A DNA stretch of 64,000 nucleotides, taken from Staphylococcus sp. ACRSN. Its GTDB lineage: Bacteria; Bacillota; Bacilli; Staphylococcales; Staphylococcaceae. This document shows, one piece after another, positions 16,244 to 24,843 of the stretch (position 1 is its first letter; every line of letters starts with the position of its first letter). The stretch is taken from assembly GCF_022346615.1 (NCBI RefSeq), contig NZ_JAKRNS010000002.1:248001-312000 (forward strand), given 5' to 3'. The notes under the pieces were generated by a model. It ran no database searches. It was given only the letters and a program-made list of their open reading frames with translations, and was not told where the DNA came from. A program made the translations under genes and the position numbers.

Positions 16244-17638
16244 ATGACGAGGCAACCAACATTTATTGAAGCAATTTCTACAATATTAGTTATGATTTTT
16301 ATAGTAATAACAGGTTTTGTAGGATTTGATATACCAATACAAGCATTGTTGATTTTAGCATCTGCTTATGCAGCATGGATAGCAAGAAGAGTTGGATTGA
16401 AATGGAATGATTTAGAAGAAGGTATAACGCATAGATTGGCAACTGCGATGCCTGCGATATTTATAATATTAGCAGTTGGTATTATCGTAGGGAGTTGGAT
16501 GTATTCTGGAACTGTACCTGCATTAATTTATTATGGATTAGAATTTTTGAATCCAAATTTATTTTTAGTGTCTGCTTTTATTATATGTGCAATTACATCA
16601 GTTGCAACAGGCACAGCATGGGGATCGGCATCGACGGCAGGTATTGCACTCATGGCAATTGCCAGTCAATTACATATTCCACAAGGTATGGCAGCAGGTG
16701 CTATTATAGCAGGTTCCGTATTTGGAGATAAGATGTCACCACTTTCAGATACGACGAATTTAGCCGCGCTCGTTACAAAAGTTAATATATTTAGTCATAT
16801 AAGAGCGATGATATGGACAACTGTACCTGCTTCAATTGTTGGTATAGTTGTATGGTACTTTGTAGGTCTTCAATTTAAAGGAAATACAAACTCGGCAAAA
16901 ATCAATCAATTATTAGATGAATTGACACATATTTATACAATTAATATTTGGGTGTGGATACCTATTATTGTTATTATATTATGCTTAGCATTAAAAATGG
17001 CGACTGTGCCATCCATGTTAATATCTAGTTTAAGCGCAATAATCGTAGGAAGTATTAATAATAAATTCAATATAATTGATGGTTTTAAAACTTCATTTAA
17101 TGGGTTTAATCAGTCTATGATTCCAACATCCGATCATTTATCGGATAAAACAATTACGTTAATTGAACAAGGCGGTATGATGAGTATGACTGAAATTGTC
17201 GTTACAATATTTTGTGGTTATGCATTTGCAGGAATTGTAGAAAAGGCAGGATGTTTAGATGTCATCTTGCAAAAAATTTCTAAAAATATCAATTCCGTAG
17301 GACAATTGATACTTACAACAATCATTGGTGGATTGATTATGGTATTAGCTGCAGGTGTCGCTTCAGTCGTAATTATTATGGTCGGTGTATTAATGTTAGA
17401 AATGTATAATAAAATGGATTTGGATCGAACAAATTTATCAAGAACACTAGAGGATTCAGGGACGATGATAATTCCGCTTATTCCGTGGGGAACATCTGGA
17501 ATTTATTACACACAGCAGTTAGGTGTAACAGTTGATCAATTCTTTATTTGGACTGTACCATGTTATCTATGTATTTGTTTTGCATTGTTTTATGGTTTTA
17601 CTGGCATAGGAATAAAAAAAGTTAAGCAATCAAGATAG
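16244..17638 (+). CDS. NhaC-family Na+/H+ antiporter
   Basis: 464 aa with about 11-12 transmembrane helices. Family motifs include TGTAWGSASTAGIALMAIA, GSVFGDKMSPLSDTTNLAA and the C-terminal LIPWGTSGIYYTQQLG. NhaC proteins exchange protons for sodium, sometimes coupled to an organic acid (as in MleN). A strong AGGGGGC site sits ahead of the ATG. Its tight pairing with an opine-dehydrogenase-family gene suggests it may carry that enzyme's substrate or product; this is inference. Confidence 0.87.
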   Translation: MTRQPTFIEAISTILVMIFIVITGFVGFDIPIQALLILASAYAAWIARRVGLKWNDLEEGITHRLATAMPAIFIILAVGIIVGSWMYSGTVPALIYYGLEFLNPNLFLVSAFIICAITSVATGTAWGSASTAGIALMAIASQLHIPQGMAAGAIIAGSVFGDKMSPLSDTTNLAALVTKVNIFSHIRAMIWTTVPASIVGIVVWYFVGLQFKGNTNSAKINQLLDELTHIYTINIWVWIPIIVIILCLALKMATVPSMLISSLSAIIVGSINNKFNIIDGFKTSFNGFNQSMIPTSDHLSDKTITLIEQGGMMSMTEIVVTIFCGYAFAGIVEKAGCLDVILQKISKNINSVGQLILTTIIGGLIMVLAAGVASVVIIMVGVLMLEMYNKMDLDRTNLSRTLEDSGTMIIPLIPWGTSGIYYTQQLGVTVDQFFIWTVPCYLCICFALFYGFTGIGIKKVKQSR

Positions 17639-18025
17639 ATTATAAATACCCAATTTACGATTCAATTACTAAGCGTGTGAGAATTTTTTAATTCGATAGT
17701 GAATTGATTGAGTGATGAGGGTATTTTTATGATTTAAAAGAACAGTTATTACACTTTAAGGTGAATGTAAAATTAATAAATTTCTAAATAGAAGTTTAAA
17801 CAGTTATATTTGGGATATAAATTAATATGAATGAGATGATATGAATTTGAGTAAAGTGATAATTGTAGCGATATTACTTTAATTATCTAGATATTCATCG
17901 ATAATTCAATGTAGGTAAAGATTTAAAATATCCTTCTATAATCTATTTTAATCGGTTTTATATTGTATATTGTAGCGATGGTGCAATATAAGACCGGTTC
18001 TCGTATTTTAAAAATAAGACAAAAT
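17639..18025. other. Gap with a 13-bp hairpin after the NhaC gene
   Basis: Nothing coding was seen. CGGTTTTATATTG (17953-17965) pairs with CAATATAAGACCG (17984-17996) over 13 positions with one G-T wobble and an 18-base loop. The T run that follows is poor (TTCTCGTATTTT), so it could be a weak terminator of the opine-DH/NhaC operon or a structured RNA end. Confidence 0.4.
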
Positions 18026-18057
18026 AAAAAAAGACAATCCTTAATTAGGATTGCCTT
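18026..18057 (-). terminator. Terminator of ssaA
   Basis: The stem AAGACAATCC / GGATTGCCTT (one mismatch) with a 7-base loop reads on the minus strand into a run of seven T. Confidence 0.82.
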
Positions 18058-18070
18058 GTTCATATTATAA

Positions 18071-18823
18071 TTAGTGGATGTAATTGTAACTTGAAGCTTC
18101 ACTTGATGAAATTGTACGTGAAGTAACTACACCAGGACCTTGACCATAGTTCATTTCAGAAACTGTGATTGAACCGTCACTGTTTACATTTTCAACGTAA
18201 GCAACGTGACCGTATGCTCCAGCTGAACTTTGTAAGATTGCACCTTGTGAAGGTGAGTTGTTTACAGTGTAACCTGAAGAAGCAGCAGCGCTTGCCCAGT
18301 TGTTAGCATTGCCCCAAGTTGAACCAATTTTACCGCCAACTTTGTCGTATACATAGTATGTACATTGACCAGCAGTGTATAGGTTGCTTGATGAACCTGA
18401 AGTGCTAGAAATTGAAATTGATGAACTTGATGATTTAGATGAACTTGATGGTGCGCTTGTAGTTGATACTTTTATGTTATGGCTAGAAGTTGAGCTTGAA
18501 ACTGAAGCGCCTTTTCCACCTGTTGATTGATTGTTTGCTGTATATGATTGCTTACCATAGCTATTCCCAGTAGCATATGAAGCATTTTGATTAGAGTTAC
18601 TATAGTTACTGTGACCTTGGTCAGCTTCACTAGGGTTCCAGTTACCTTTCCAATCGTAGTGGTATGCACCTTGTTGATCGATTGTATAAGAGTACTCGTA
18701 TGATGATGGATCGTTTGGATTGTATCCACCATTGTTATTTTCTGCTGCATCTGCATCGTGGTGTGCAAAACCAAATGTAGCGATTCCTGCAGTTGCGATT
18801 GTAGCTGTAGCGATTTTCTTCAT
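18071..18823 (-). CDS. ssaA: Staphylococcal secretory antigen SsaA (CHAP amidase)
   Basis: 250 aa. The signal peptide has a likely cleavage at ADAA-ENN (residues 24-29). A Tyr/Asn/Ser-rich region (31-100) and a serine-rich linker (105-145) lead into a C-terminal CHAP domain with Cys154 (GQCTYY), His206 (YGHVAYV) and Glu223 (SEMNY). S. aureus SsaA is a WalKR-activated peptidoglycan hydrolase. A matching WalR box is present upstream, and TAGGAGGAT gives the start. The CHAP part is nearly identical to that of the short paralogue at 13.4 kb, while the N-terminal region is unrelated, showing domain duplication with linker divergence. Confidence 0.9.
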   Translation of the reverse strand: MKKIATATIATAGIATFGFAHHDADAAENNNGGYNPNDPSSYEYSYTIDQQGAYHYDWKGNWNPSEADQGHSNYSNSNQNASYATGNSYGKQSYTANNQSTGGKGASVSSSTSSHNIKVSTTSAPSSSSKSSSSSISISSTSGSSSNLYTAGQCTYYVYDKVGGKIGSTWGNANNWASAAASSGYTVNNSPSQGAILQSSAGAYGHVAYVENVNSDGSITVSEMNYGQGPGVVTSRTISSSEASSYNYIH

Positions 18824-18971
18824 TATAAAATATCCTCCTAGAATTTCTTTCTATTTATTATTTATTCGTAATGCTATTCCCAGTCTCTAACGACAATAAG
18901 TTTTATTTTTTATGTTTCGCTGTTTCAACGACAAGAAATACTTTATCAGAAAAAACCACCTTTGTGTGCAT

Positions 18972-18988
18972 TGTTATCGTTTTGTAAT
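18972..18988 (+). promoter_or_regulatory. WalR (YycF) binding box upstream of ssaA
   Basis: TGTTAT-CGTTT-TGTAAT is a full match to the WalR direct repeat, ~150 bases upstream of the ssaA start. Both the box and the preceding TTTGTGTGCA are shared with the promoter of the short CHAP gene. Confidence 0.75.
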
Positions 18989-19310
18989 TTAGTTCTAATA
19001 ATTTTACCTTATGTGTAACAAAACAAATACGTATTATGTCATTGAAAACACTTGATTTATAAGGTTTTCGATTTGTTTAGTGTATTGTTACAACATCAAT
19101 TATTACAGCGCTGTAAAATAACAGAAAATTACAAAACATAAATAATTAGGTAAAATAAAAAAATATAAATACAAAATAACAAAACTTTTATCGTGCAAAA
19201 GTATGTCACCTTATACATAAAATTTAGATAGTGAGCATAGGTATTGACACATTAATAGGAAAGTTTTAATATTTAGGTATAAAAATTATACTAGATGTGG
19301 AGGTGTCATA

Positions 19311-20363
19311 TTGAAAATAGAGATTGGATTAACATCATTTGCAGATAATGGTGATATTTATACGGAACGGGGAAAAGAGTCTGCTATTAGTAATGCACAG
19401 AGAATACGTAATATAGTAGAAGAAATAGAAACTGCTGATCGCCATGGTTTAGATGTTTATGGTTTAGGAGAACATCATAGACCAGATTATGCAGTATCAG
19501 ATCCTGTTACTGTATTAGCAACTGCTGCTCGCAATACGAAAAATATAAAGTTAAGTAGTGCTGTTACAGTATTGTCTTCCGATGATCCTGTTAGAGTTTA
19601 TGAACGATTTTCTACATTAAATGCAGTCTCAGATGGACGTGCAGAAATTATGGTTGGAAGAGGTTCATTTATAGAATCATTTCCATTATTTGGATATAAA
19701 CTTGACGATTATGAGCAACTATTTAATGAAAAAATAGATTTATTAATGAATATCAACCAGAATGAACTTGTAAATTGGGAAGGAAATTTAAGACCTTCCA
19801 TACAAAATTTAGGTGTATATCCTAGAGCTGAATTTAACCCAATACCAATTTCTATTGCTACTGGTGGTACACCCGAATCATCTTTAAAAGCAGGAGCATT
19901 AGGTTTACCTATAACTTATGCTATAATTGGTGGAGATCCAAAAAGATTTGCTAGAAATATAGATATGTATAAGTCTATAGCTGAATCTTACGGACATAAA
20001 GTAGATGAATTGCAAATTGCAACACATTCATGGGGATATATAGCCGAAACAGATGAACAAGCAAAAAGAGAATTTTTCCCGTCTGTAAAGGCGAGCCATG
20101 ATGTATTAGCAAAAGAACGTGGATGGCCACCATACGACGAAAACAGTTTTGATAGAGAGGCTGGTCCGAATGGTGCACTTTATGTAGGTAGTCCTGAAAC
20201 GGTTGCACAAAAAATTATTGATACTATAGAAACACTAGGCATAACACGTTTCATGCTGCATACCCCTGTAGGTTCGATGCCACATGAAAGAACGCTTAAT
20301 ACAATTGAATTGTTGGCAAATCGTGTGAAACCTATTGTAAATAAATATTTTGAAAATAAATAG
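19311..20363 (+). CDS. Luciferase-like monooxygenase (LLM class) flavin-dependent oxidoreductase
   Basis: 350 aa TIM-barrel protein of the bacterial luciferase superfamily. Visible family features are DVYGLGEHHRPDYAVSDPVTVLA, KLSSAVTVLSSDDPVRVYERFSTLNAVSDGRAEIMVGRGSF and SIATGGTPESSLKAGALGLPI. These proteins use reduced FMN or F420; in staphylococci FMN is expected. The substrate is unknown. The start is TTG, fixed by GGAGGTG (19300-19306). It is followed by a small membrane protein gene 14 bases later, likely in the same operon. Confidence 0.84.
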   Translation: MKIEIGLTSFADNGDIYTERGKESAISNAQRIRNIVEEIETADRHGLDVYGLGEHHRPDYAVSDPVTVLATAARNTKNIKLSSAVTVLSSDDPVRVYERFSTLNAVSDGRAEIMVGRGSFIESFPLFGYKLDDYEQLFNEKIDLLMNINQNELVNWEGNLRPSIQNLGVYPRAEFNPIPISIATGGTPESSLKAGALGLPITYAIIGGDPKRFARNIDMYKSIAESYGHKVDELQIATHSWGYIAETDEQAKREFFPSVKASHDVLAKERGWPPYDENSFDREAGPNGALYVGSPETVAQKIIDTIETLGITRFMLHTPVGSMPHERTLNTIELLANRVKPIVNKYFENK

Positions 20364-20377
20364 AAGGAGCGTTTTTA

Positions 20378-20737
20378 ATGATATTACGTTATTTAACAAA
20401 TTTAAAATTAGCAAAAGAATTATATGGTGCTGCAAAGCCTAAATTAAAAGGTGACCAATCAATGAAAGATACTTTTGAAGAAGTATTTAACTTGCCTTCA
20501 AGTGCAGTACCTTTAGCTGGAGCTGTAGAAGCGTTAAGCGCAATTTTCTTTGTGTTAAGCTTTGGTAGTAAAAAGATTTCTCGTATTGGTTCATTATTAG
20601 CTATTTCAGTGTTAGGTGTAGCAGCTTATAAACATTTTGAAGCTGGACACGGTAAAGCAGGGGCTAAACATGCGTTAGATCTTACTGGATTAGCAACATT
20701 AAGTCTTTTAGATACAGTAGACTGTAAAAAGAAATAA
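20378..20737 (+). CDS. Small membrane protein, DoxX-like
   Basis: 119 aa. Three to four hydrophobic helices, with PLAGAVEALSAIFFVLSFGSKKISRIGSLLAI and KHFEAGHGKAGAKHALDLTGLATLSLL. The pattern resembles short DoxX/DUF-type proteins, but I cannot assign it firmly. AGAAGGAGC lies ~9 bases upstream. It sits directly behind the luciferase-like gene and ahead of a terminator, so it probably serves the same, unknown, redox pathway. Confidence 0.68.
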   Translation: MILRYLTNLKLAKELYGAAKPKLKGDQSMKDTFEEVFNLPSSAVPLAGAVEALSAIFFVLSFGSKKISRIGSLLAISVLGVAAYKHFEAGHGKAGAKHALDLTGLATLSLLDTVDCKKK

Positions 20738-20778
20738 TTTAAATAATAAGTTTTTCGATAAATTTTAAGGAATGATTT

Positions 20779-20819
20779 AAACTGCTAGCGAAGTATTTAA
20801 CTTTGTTGGCAGTTTTTTT
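20779..20819 (+). terminator. Terminator after the LLM operon
   Basis: A 14-position stem AACTGCTAGCGAAG / CTTTGTTGGCAGTT (three G-T wobbles) with a 7-base loop and seven T. Confidence 0.82.
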
Positions 20820-21073
20820 ATTATCTTGAGTGGAAGGTTTCAATCTATAGTTTATTATACATATACAAGTTAGCTTAATTTTATTTTAGAGTGCTAAGAA
20901 TAAAAGGATATTAAGAAGGGGATTGAACATTAAAAGAGTTGCGATTATTAACTAAAACCAAATTAAAGCACTTTTTATTAATAAAATGTTACTTTAACTA
21001 CTAAAGTTTAATTTTTAAAAGTAAATATTAAAATAATAGTAGGTATTCTTCACATTTTTTATAGCTGCTTATA

Positions 21074-21101
21074 TTGAATAAAAAGTGTGAAATAGTATAA
21101 A
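21074..21101 (+). promoter_or_regulatory. Putative sarR promoter
   Basis: TTGAAT (21074-21079), a 16-base spacer and TATAAA (21096-21101), 72 bases before the start codon. Confidence 0.5.
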
Positions 21102-21172
21102 ATTATTATATTAATATATAAGAATCACTTTGATATATATTAACATCCAGAATGAACACAAGGAGTGGTTAT

Positions 21173-21520
21173 ATGAAAGAGCAAAAATTCAAATCATTAA
21201 ATGAACTCATAGCGACTTACCAACAAGGTAAGAAATTCTTTAAGGGTTCTAAAAAGCAGTTTAAGTTAAATTATGAAGAAATTTATATTTTGAATTATAT
21301 ATATAATTGTGATTCAAATGAAATAACTGCTAAAGAAATCGCACAATCTTCTGATCTTAAACCATACTATTTAACAAAAGCATTGCAAAAACTTATAAAA
21401 TTGGAATATTTGAGCAAAAAGAGAAGTGAAATCGATGAAAGAACTGTAGTTGTATTTATTGATGAGAAGCAACGTAAGAGTATTACGAATATTATTGAAA
21501 TACTTCAAACACAACTTTAA
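21173..21520 (+). CDS. sarR: Staphylococcal accessory regulator SarR
   Basis: 115 aa, the usual SarR length. A single winged-helix unit with the SarA-family core is visible: KKQFKLNYEEIYILNYIY, SNEITAKEIAQSSDLKPYYLTKALQKLIKLEYLSKKRSEIDERTVVVFI. The KRSxxDERT wing is characteristic. SarR binds the sarA promoter region and agr in S. aureus. AAGGAGTGG supports ATG 21173 over the in-frame 21152. In S. aureus, as I recall it, the urease operon adjoins sarR; here an ABC transporter does. Confidence 0.86.
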   Translation: MKEQKFKSLNELIATYQQGKKFFKGSKKQFKLNYEEIYILNYIYNCDSNEITAKEIAQSSDLKPYYLTKALQKLIKLEYLSKKRSEIDERTVVVFIDEKQRKSITNIIEILQTQL

Positions 21521-21650
21521 TCATTGGAAATACTAAGATAGTATTTCTAATATGTTGGTCGTTCAATTAATAAAACTTGATTCAAATAGCTAAATAGATG
21601 ATACAATCTTGTTTTTAATTTGAAATAAACCCCGAAATACTTACTTTATA

Positions 21651-21698
21651 AAAAACAAACTGTTGATCTGAAAATTATTTCAGCAACAGTTTGTTTTT
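21651..21698. terminator. Bidirectional terminator between sarR and the ABC transporter
   Basis: AAAAACAAACTGTTG pairs with CAACAGTTTGTTTTT, and an inner CTGAAA/TTTCAG continues the stem. A and T runs on the two sides allow termination of both convergent units. Confidence 0.9.
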
Positions 21699-22395
21699 AT
21701 TTTGATGAAATTTGCAAATGTCTTGTAGTTTTATTTTCCAATTTAGCAAATATGATTTCAAAGCAGATTGCGAGTAACCAATAAAAAGCTGCAGCAACAG
21801 AGTATACAGGTATAAAGCGATAACCTTCGTTTGCTATTACATGACTTACTGCCATTATTTCAGTTACTTGAACTGCAAATGCTAAAGATGTACCTTTTAG
21901 TAACATTATGAATTGATTTTCAATATTAGGCAACGCATAACCAAATGCTTGCGGTAAAACAATTCGTCTATAAATATTAATTTTAGATAAACCAACTGTT
22001 TCTGCTGATTCAATTTGACTATACGAGACAGATTGTAATCCACCTTTAATTGACTCACTTAAATATGCAACGGCATGTAAAGAAAAAACAATAAGTGAAA
22101 TGATTAAAGGCGAGAACATATCTGGATTAATAGAAAAATGAAATTGATCATTCAAAAGTAAAATAAATGACGGTAAACCATAGTAGACAATAAATAATTG
22201 CACAATTAGTGGTGTGCTTCTGAAAAATGAATTATAAACAATGATGAGTTGTGATAACACGGGAATCTTTTTTAAACGTATAATGGCAAAAAAAGTACCG
22301 ATTAACAATCCAAATATGATTGCAACAAGGGTTATAATTAATGTGTTTGGGACGCCTTTTAATACTTCAAGTATCGTATATAGAATAAATGACAT
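21697..22395 (-). CDS. Amino-acid (cystine/polar type) ABC transporter permease
   Basis: 232 aa HisM-type permease with about five helices. It has the N-terminal family block LKGVPNTLIITLVAIIFGLLIG, FFRSTPLIVQLFIVYYGLP, and the ATPase-contact loop SAETVGLSKINIYRRIVLPQA. It is the last gene of the four-gene transporter, 11 bases after the first permease. The two permeases differ clearly in sequence, so they form a heterodimer like TcyL/TcyM. Confidence 0.87.
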   Translation of the reverse strand: MSFILYTILEVLKGVPNTLIITLVAIIFGLLIGTFFAIIRLKKIPVLSQLIIVYNSFFRSTPLIVQLFIVYYGLPSFILLLNDQFHFSINPDMFSPLIISLIVFSLHAVAYLSESIKGGLQSVSYSQIESAETVGLSKINIYRRIVLPQAFGYALPNIENQFIMLLKGTSLAFAVQVTEIMAVSHVIANEGYRFIPVYSVAAAFYWLLAICFEIIFAKLENKTTRHLQISSK

Positions 22396-22406
22396 CTTTA
22401 AACTCC

Positions 22407-23093
22407 TTATATTTGATATGGTTTTTGTGTTTTATTATGGATTACAGTGAAAAAGCCTTGGATAATTAAGGCAATCATCCAGTAAATAATGGAAATAACA
22501 ATGTAAACTTCTAACATGCCCAGACCATAATTATTACCAATAATCAGCTTTACTTGACCCATCATATCTATAATACCTATGGTAAAAGCTAACGATGTAT
22601 CTTTAACTAATTCTAAAATTTGTGTCGTTAAGTTAGGTATACTGTTACGTAATGCTTGTGGAATAATGATTGATTTCAATATTCTTGGATAAGATAATCC
22701 GACTGTTAAACCCGCTTCAATTTGATCATAATCAACGGATTGGTACCCTGCGCGAATGATTTCTGATAGATAGGCACCTGTATGTAATGAAAATGCCAGT
22801 ATTACAAAAAACATTCTGCTAAAATGATTGATATCGATATGAATCAATAACAATAATTGTGGTAATGCAAAATAAACTAAAAAGAGCTGAACCAGTAAAG
22901 GTGTACTTCGAATAAATGATAAATATACTCTTACTAATGGTGATAGTATAGAAATCTTTTTAATTCTTATTAAGGAAAGTATAAATCCGATAATAATGGA
23001 AAATAATAGCGATAAAAGTATAATACTTAAAGTTATGGGTAATCTCTGTATAACTTGTGAAAATAAGTTAATCCAATTAACTGAAGCAATCAT
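22407..23093 (-). CDS. Amino-acid (cystine/polar type) ABC transporter permease
   Basis: 228 aa. Same family: FIRSTPLLVQLFLVYFALP and the coupling loop EAGLTVGLSYPRILKSIIIPQALRNSIPNL. Its ATG overlaps the stop of the binding-protein gene by four bases (ATGA). It is co-expressed with its neighbours and forms the membrane channel with the second permease. Confidence 0.87.
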   Translation of the reverse strand: MIASVNWINLFSQVIQRLPITLSIILLSLLFSIIIGFILSLIRIKKISILSPLVRVYLSFIRSTPLLVQLFLVYFALPQLLLLIHIDINHFSRMFFVILAFSLHTGAYLSEIIRAGYQSVDYDQIEAGLTVGLSYPRILKSIIIPQALRNSIPNLTTQILELVKDTSLAFTIGIIDMMGQVKLIIGNNYGLGMLEVYIVISIIYWMIALIIQGFFTVIHNKTQKPYQI

Positions 23094-23944
23094 TTATTCA
23101 CCTCCAATTTATCTTTGTCTTTATTAATTTCGTTTAAATTGTCAAAGACATTTAAGTCAAAATATTTTTTTGATAGTGTTTGTAATTTACCTTCACGTTT
23201 TAATTCTTCTGTTGCTTTATCAATATCATCATGCAATTTTTGTTGCTTTTTATTATATACAATATGGAGGGGCTCTTTTTTTACGATACCTCCTATTTTT
23301 ACATCAGCATGAATTTGTTCTTGTATAGCCTTATAAGTATTCCAATTTAAAAACATTGCATCTCTTCTCTGTTGGCTTACCATTTTTAAGTTATCTCCGT
23401 TAGAAGGCTCTTGTATAGTGTCGATATCAATTTGTTTTTTATGTACTTTATTATACTGTGTGAGAATTGAGAATAAACCGCCACTTGGTGCCATTGGTGT
23501 TAAATGTTTACCTGGTAAATCATCCAAGGTATGAATTTTTTGTTCATTTTTGTTAACAACTAATAATGGTAATGCATAACTGTATGGTACATCTTGGTAG
23601 AGAAATTGTTTTTCACGTTCAGGTGTTTTAAAGAACCAATTAATACCCATATCAAATTTACCTGAACCAATACCAACTAAATTAGATTCCTCTTCACCGA
23701 CTTCATATTTAAAATCATATTGAGGTAATTTTTTTTCTAACAATTTCATATAATCCATATCTAAACCTATAAAATGATTGTTCTCGCTTGTATATAAATA
23801 TGGTGGATTTACTTCTGCTGATAGTGCTACCTTTACTTCTTTTTTAGCCGAATTAACTTTCGATGTATGGGTTTTTTCGCAGCCAATTAAAGTTAAAATA
23901 AAGATGAATATTGTAGTTAGATAGAAACATTTTCTAAATGTCAT
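23090..23944 (-). CDS. Amino-acid ABC transporter substrate-binding lipoprotein (TcyJ/TcyK-like)
   Basis: 284 aa. Lipoprotein signal peptide with the lipobox LIGC (Cys22), then a family-3 solute-binding domain (EVKVALSAEVNPPYLYTSENNHFIGLDMDYMKLLEKKLP, FDMGINWFFKTPEREKQFLYQDVPYSYALPLLVV). The overall look is closest to the sulfur-amino-acid binders TcyJ/K of Bacillus; cystine or another S-amino acid is an inference. The four-base overlap with both neighbours shows a tight operon. Confidence 0.82.
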   Translation of the reverse strand: MTFRKCFYLTTIFIFILTLIGCEKTHTSKVNSAKKEVKVALSAEVNPPYLYTSENNHFIGLDMDYMKLLEKKLPQYDFKYEVGEEESNLVGIGSGKFDMGINWFFKTPEREKQFLYQDVPYSYALPLLVVNKNEQKIHTLDDLPGKHLTPMAPSGGLFSILTQYNKVHKKQIDIDTIQEPSNGDNLKMVSQQRRDAMFLNWNTYKAIQEQIHADVKIGGIVKKEPLHIVYNKKQQKLHDDIDKATEELKREGKLQTLSKKYFDLNVFDNLNEINKDKDKLEVNK

Positions 23945-24690
23945 ATATTATCACCTTCAGTTCTAACTTTATTTAAAAACTTATGTATTCTATCCGAATT
24001 TGCTTGTTCTAATACTTCTGTAGGTGAACCACGATGTATGATTTTTCCCTCATCAATAAATAATATTTGATCAGCAATGGCTTTTGCAAAGCTAATTTCA
24101 TGAGTGACTAATACCATAGTCATACCTTGATCAGCAATAGATTTAATCAGTGACAAAATGCTTCTAATTGATTCTGGATCTAAGGCTGAGGTTGGTTCAT
24201 CAAGTAATAATACTTCTGGATTTAACGCAAGCGCACGAATGATTCCGATACGTTGGCTCTGCCCGCCTGAAAGTTGTATAGGATATTTATCTTTATGTTC
24301 TAATAAATTAACTTGAGAAAGGTAGGATTCTGCAATTTCATTTGCTTTTTTTACATTGAATTTTTGACCATATATTAAACCTTCAGTAATATTTTCTAAT
24401 ATTGTTTTGTTTTTAAATAAATTATAGTTTTGAAATACCATCGCGGATTTATTACGTAAATTTTTTATATCTTTTTTGGTAAATTGACCAGCATCAAACA
24501 TAGTATTATTTATTTTAATTGTTCCAGATTTAGGTATAGCAAGTGCATTAAGTGTACGAAGTAATGTTGTTTTACCTGAACCACTGGGACCAATAATAGC
24601 TGTAACCGTTCCTTTATTTTGGGAAAAGCTAACATCATTTAATACTTTATGATCTTTATATTGAAGTTTGAGATTATTTACCGAAATCAT
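23941..24690 (-). CDS. Amino-acid ABC transporter ATP-binding protein
   Basis: 249 aa. Walker A GPSGSGKTT, Q-loop MVFQNYNLFKNKTILEN, signature LSGGQSQRIGIIRAL, Walker B VLLLDEPTSALD, and the H-loop LVTHE. It is the first gene of the transporter operon. An in-frame ATG at 24705 exists, but GGAGGAC lies between it and ATG 24690 at proper spacing, so the shorter start is used. It is transcribed away from the flavoprotein gene at 24,844, and the 150-base gap between them should hold both promoters. Confidence 0.88.
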   Translation of the reverse strand: MISVNNLKLQYKDHKVLNDVSFSQNKGTVTAIIGPSGSGKTTLLRTLNALAIPKSGTIKINNTMFDAGQFTKKDIKNLRNKSAMVFQNYNLFKNKTILENITEGLIYGQKFNVKKANEIAESYLSQVNLLEHKDKYPIQLSGGQSQRIGIIRALALNPEVLLLDEPTSALDPESIRSILSLIKSIADQGMTMVLVTHEISFAKAIADQILFIDEGKIIHRGSPTEVLEQANSDRIHKFLNKVRTEGDNI

Positions 24691-24843
24691 TTTGTTGTCC
24701 TCCATATATGTAATAATTAAAAACTATCACAATATATCTTATCGGTAAAGTAAGGATTAAAATTTTTAATGGCTTTATTTACATAATGTCGAGTGTTAAA
24801 CTAAGTTTATCCAGAGTATGAGATCAATTATGAGGTGATAAAG

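Noticed and set aside
18472..18774. 100-codon minus-strand frame within ssaA
   Set aside because: Lies wholly inside ssaA in another frame; low-complexity product produced by the repetitive coding sequence.
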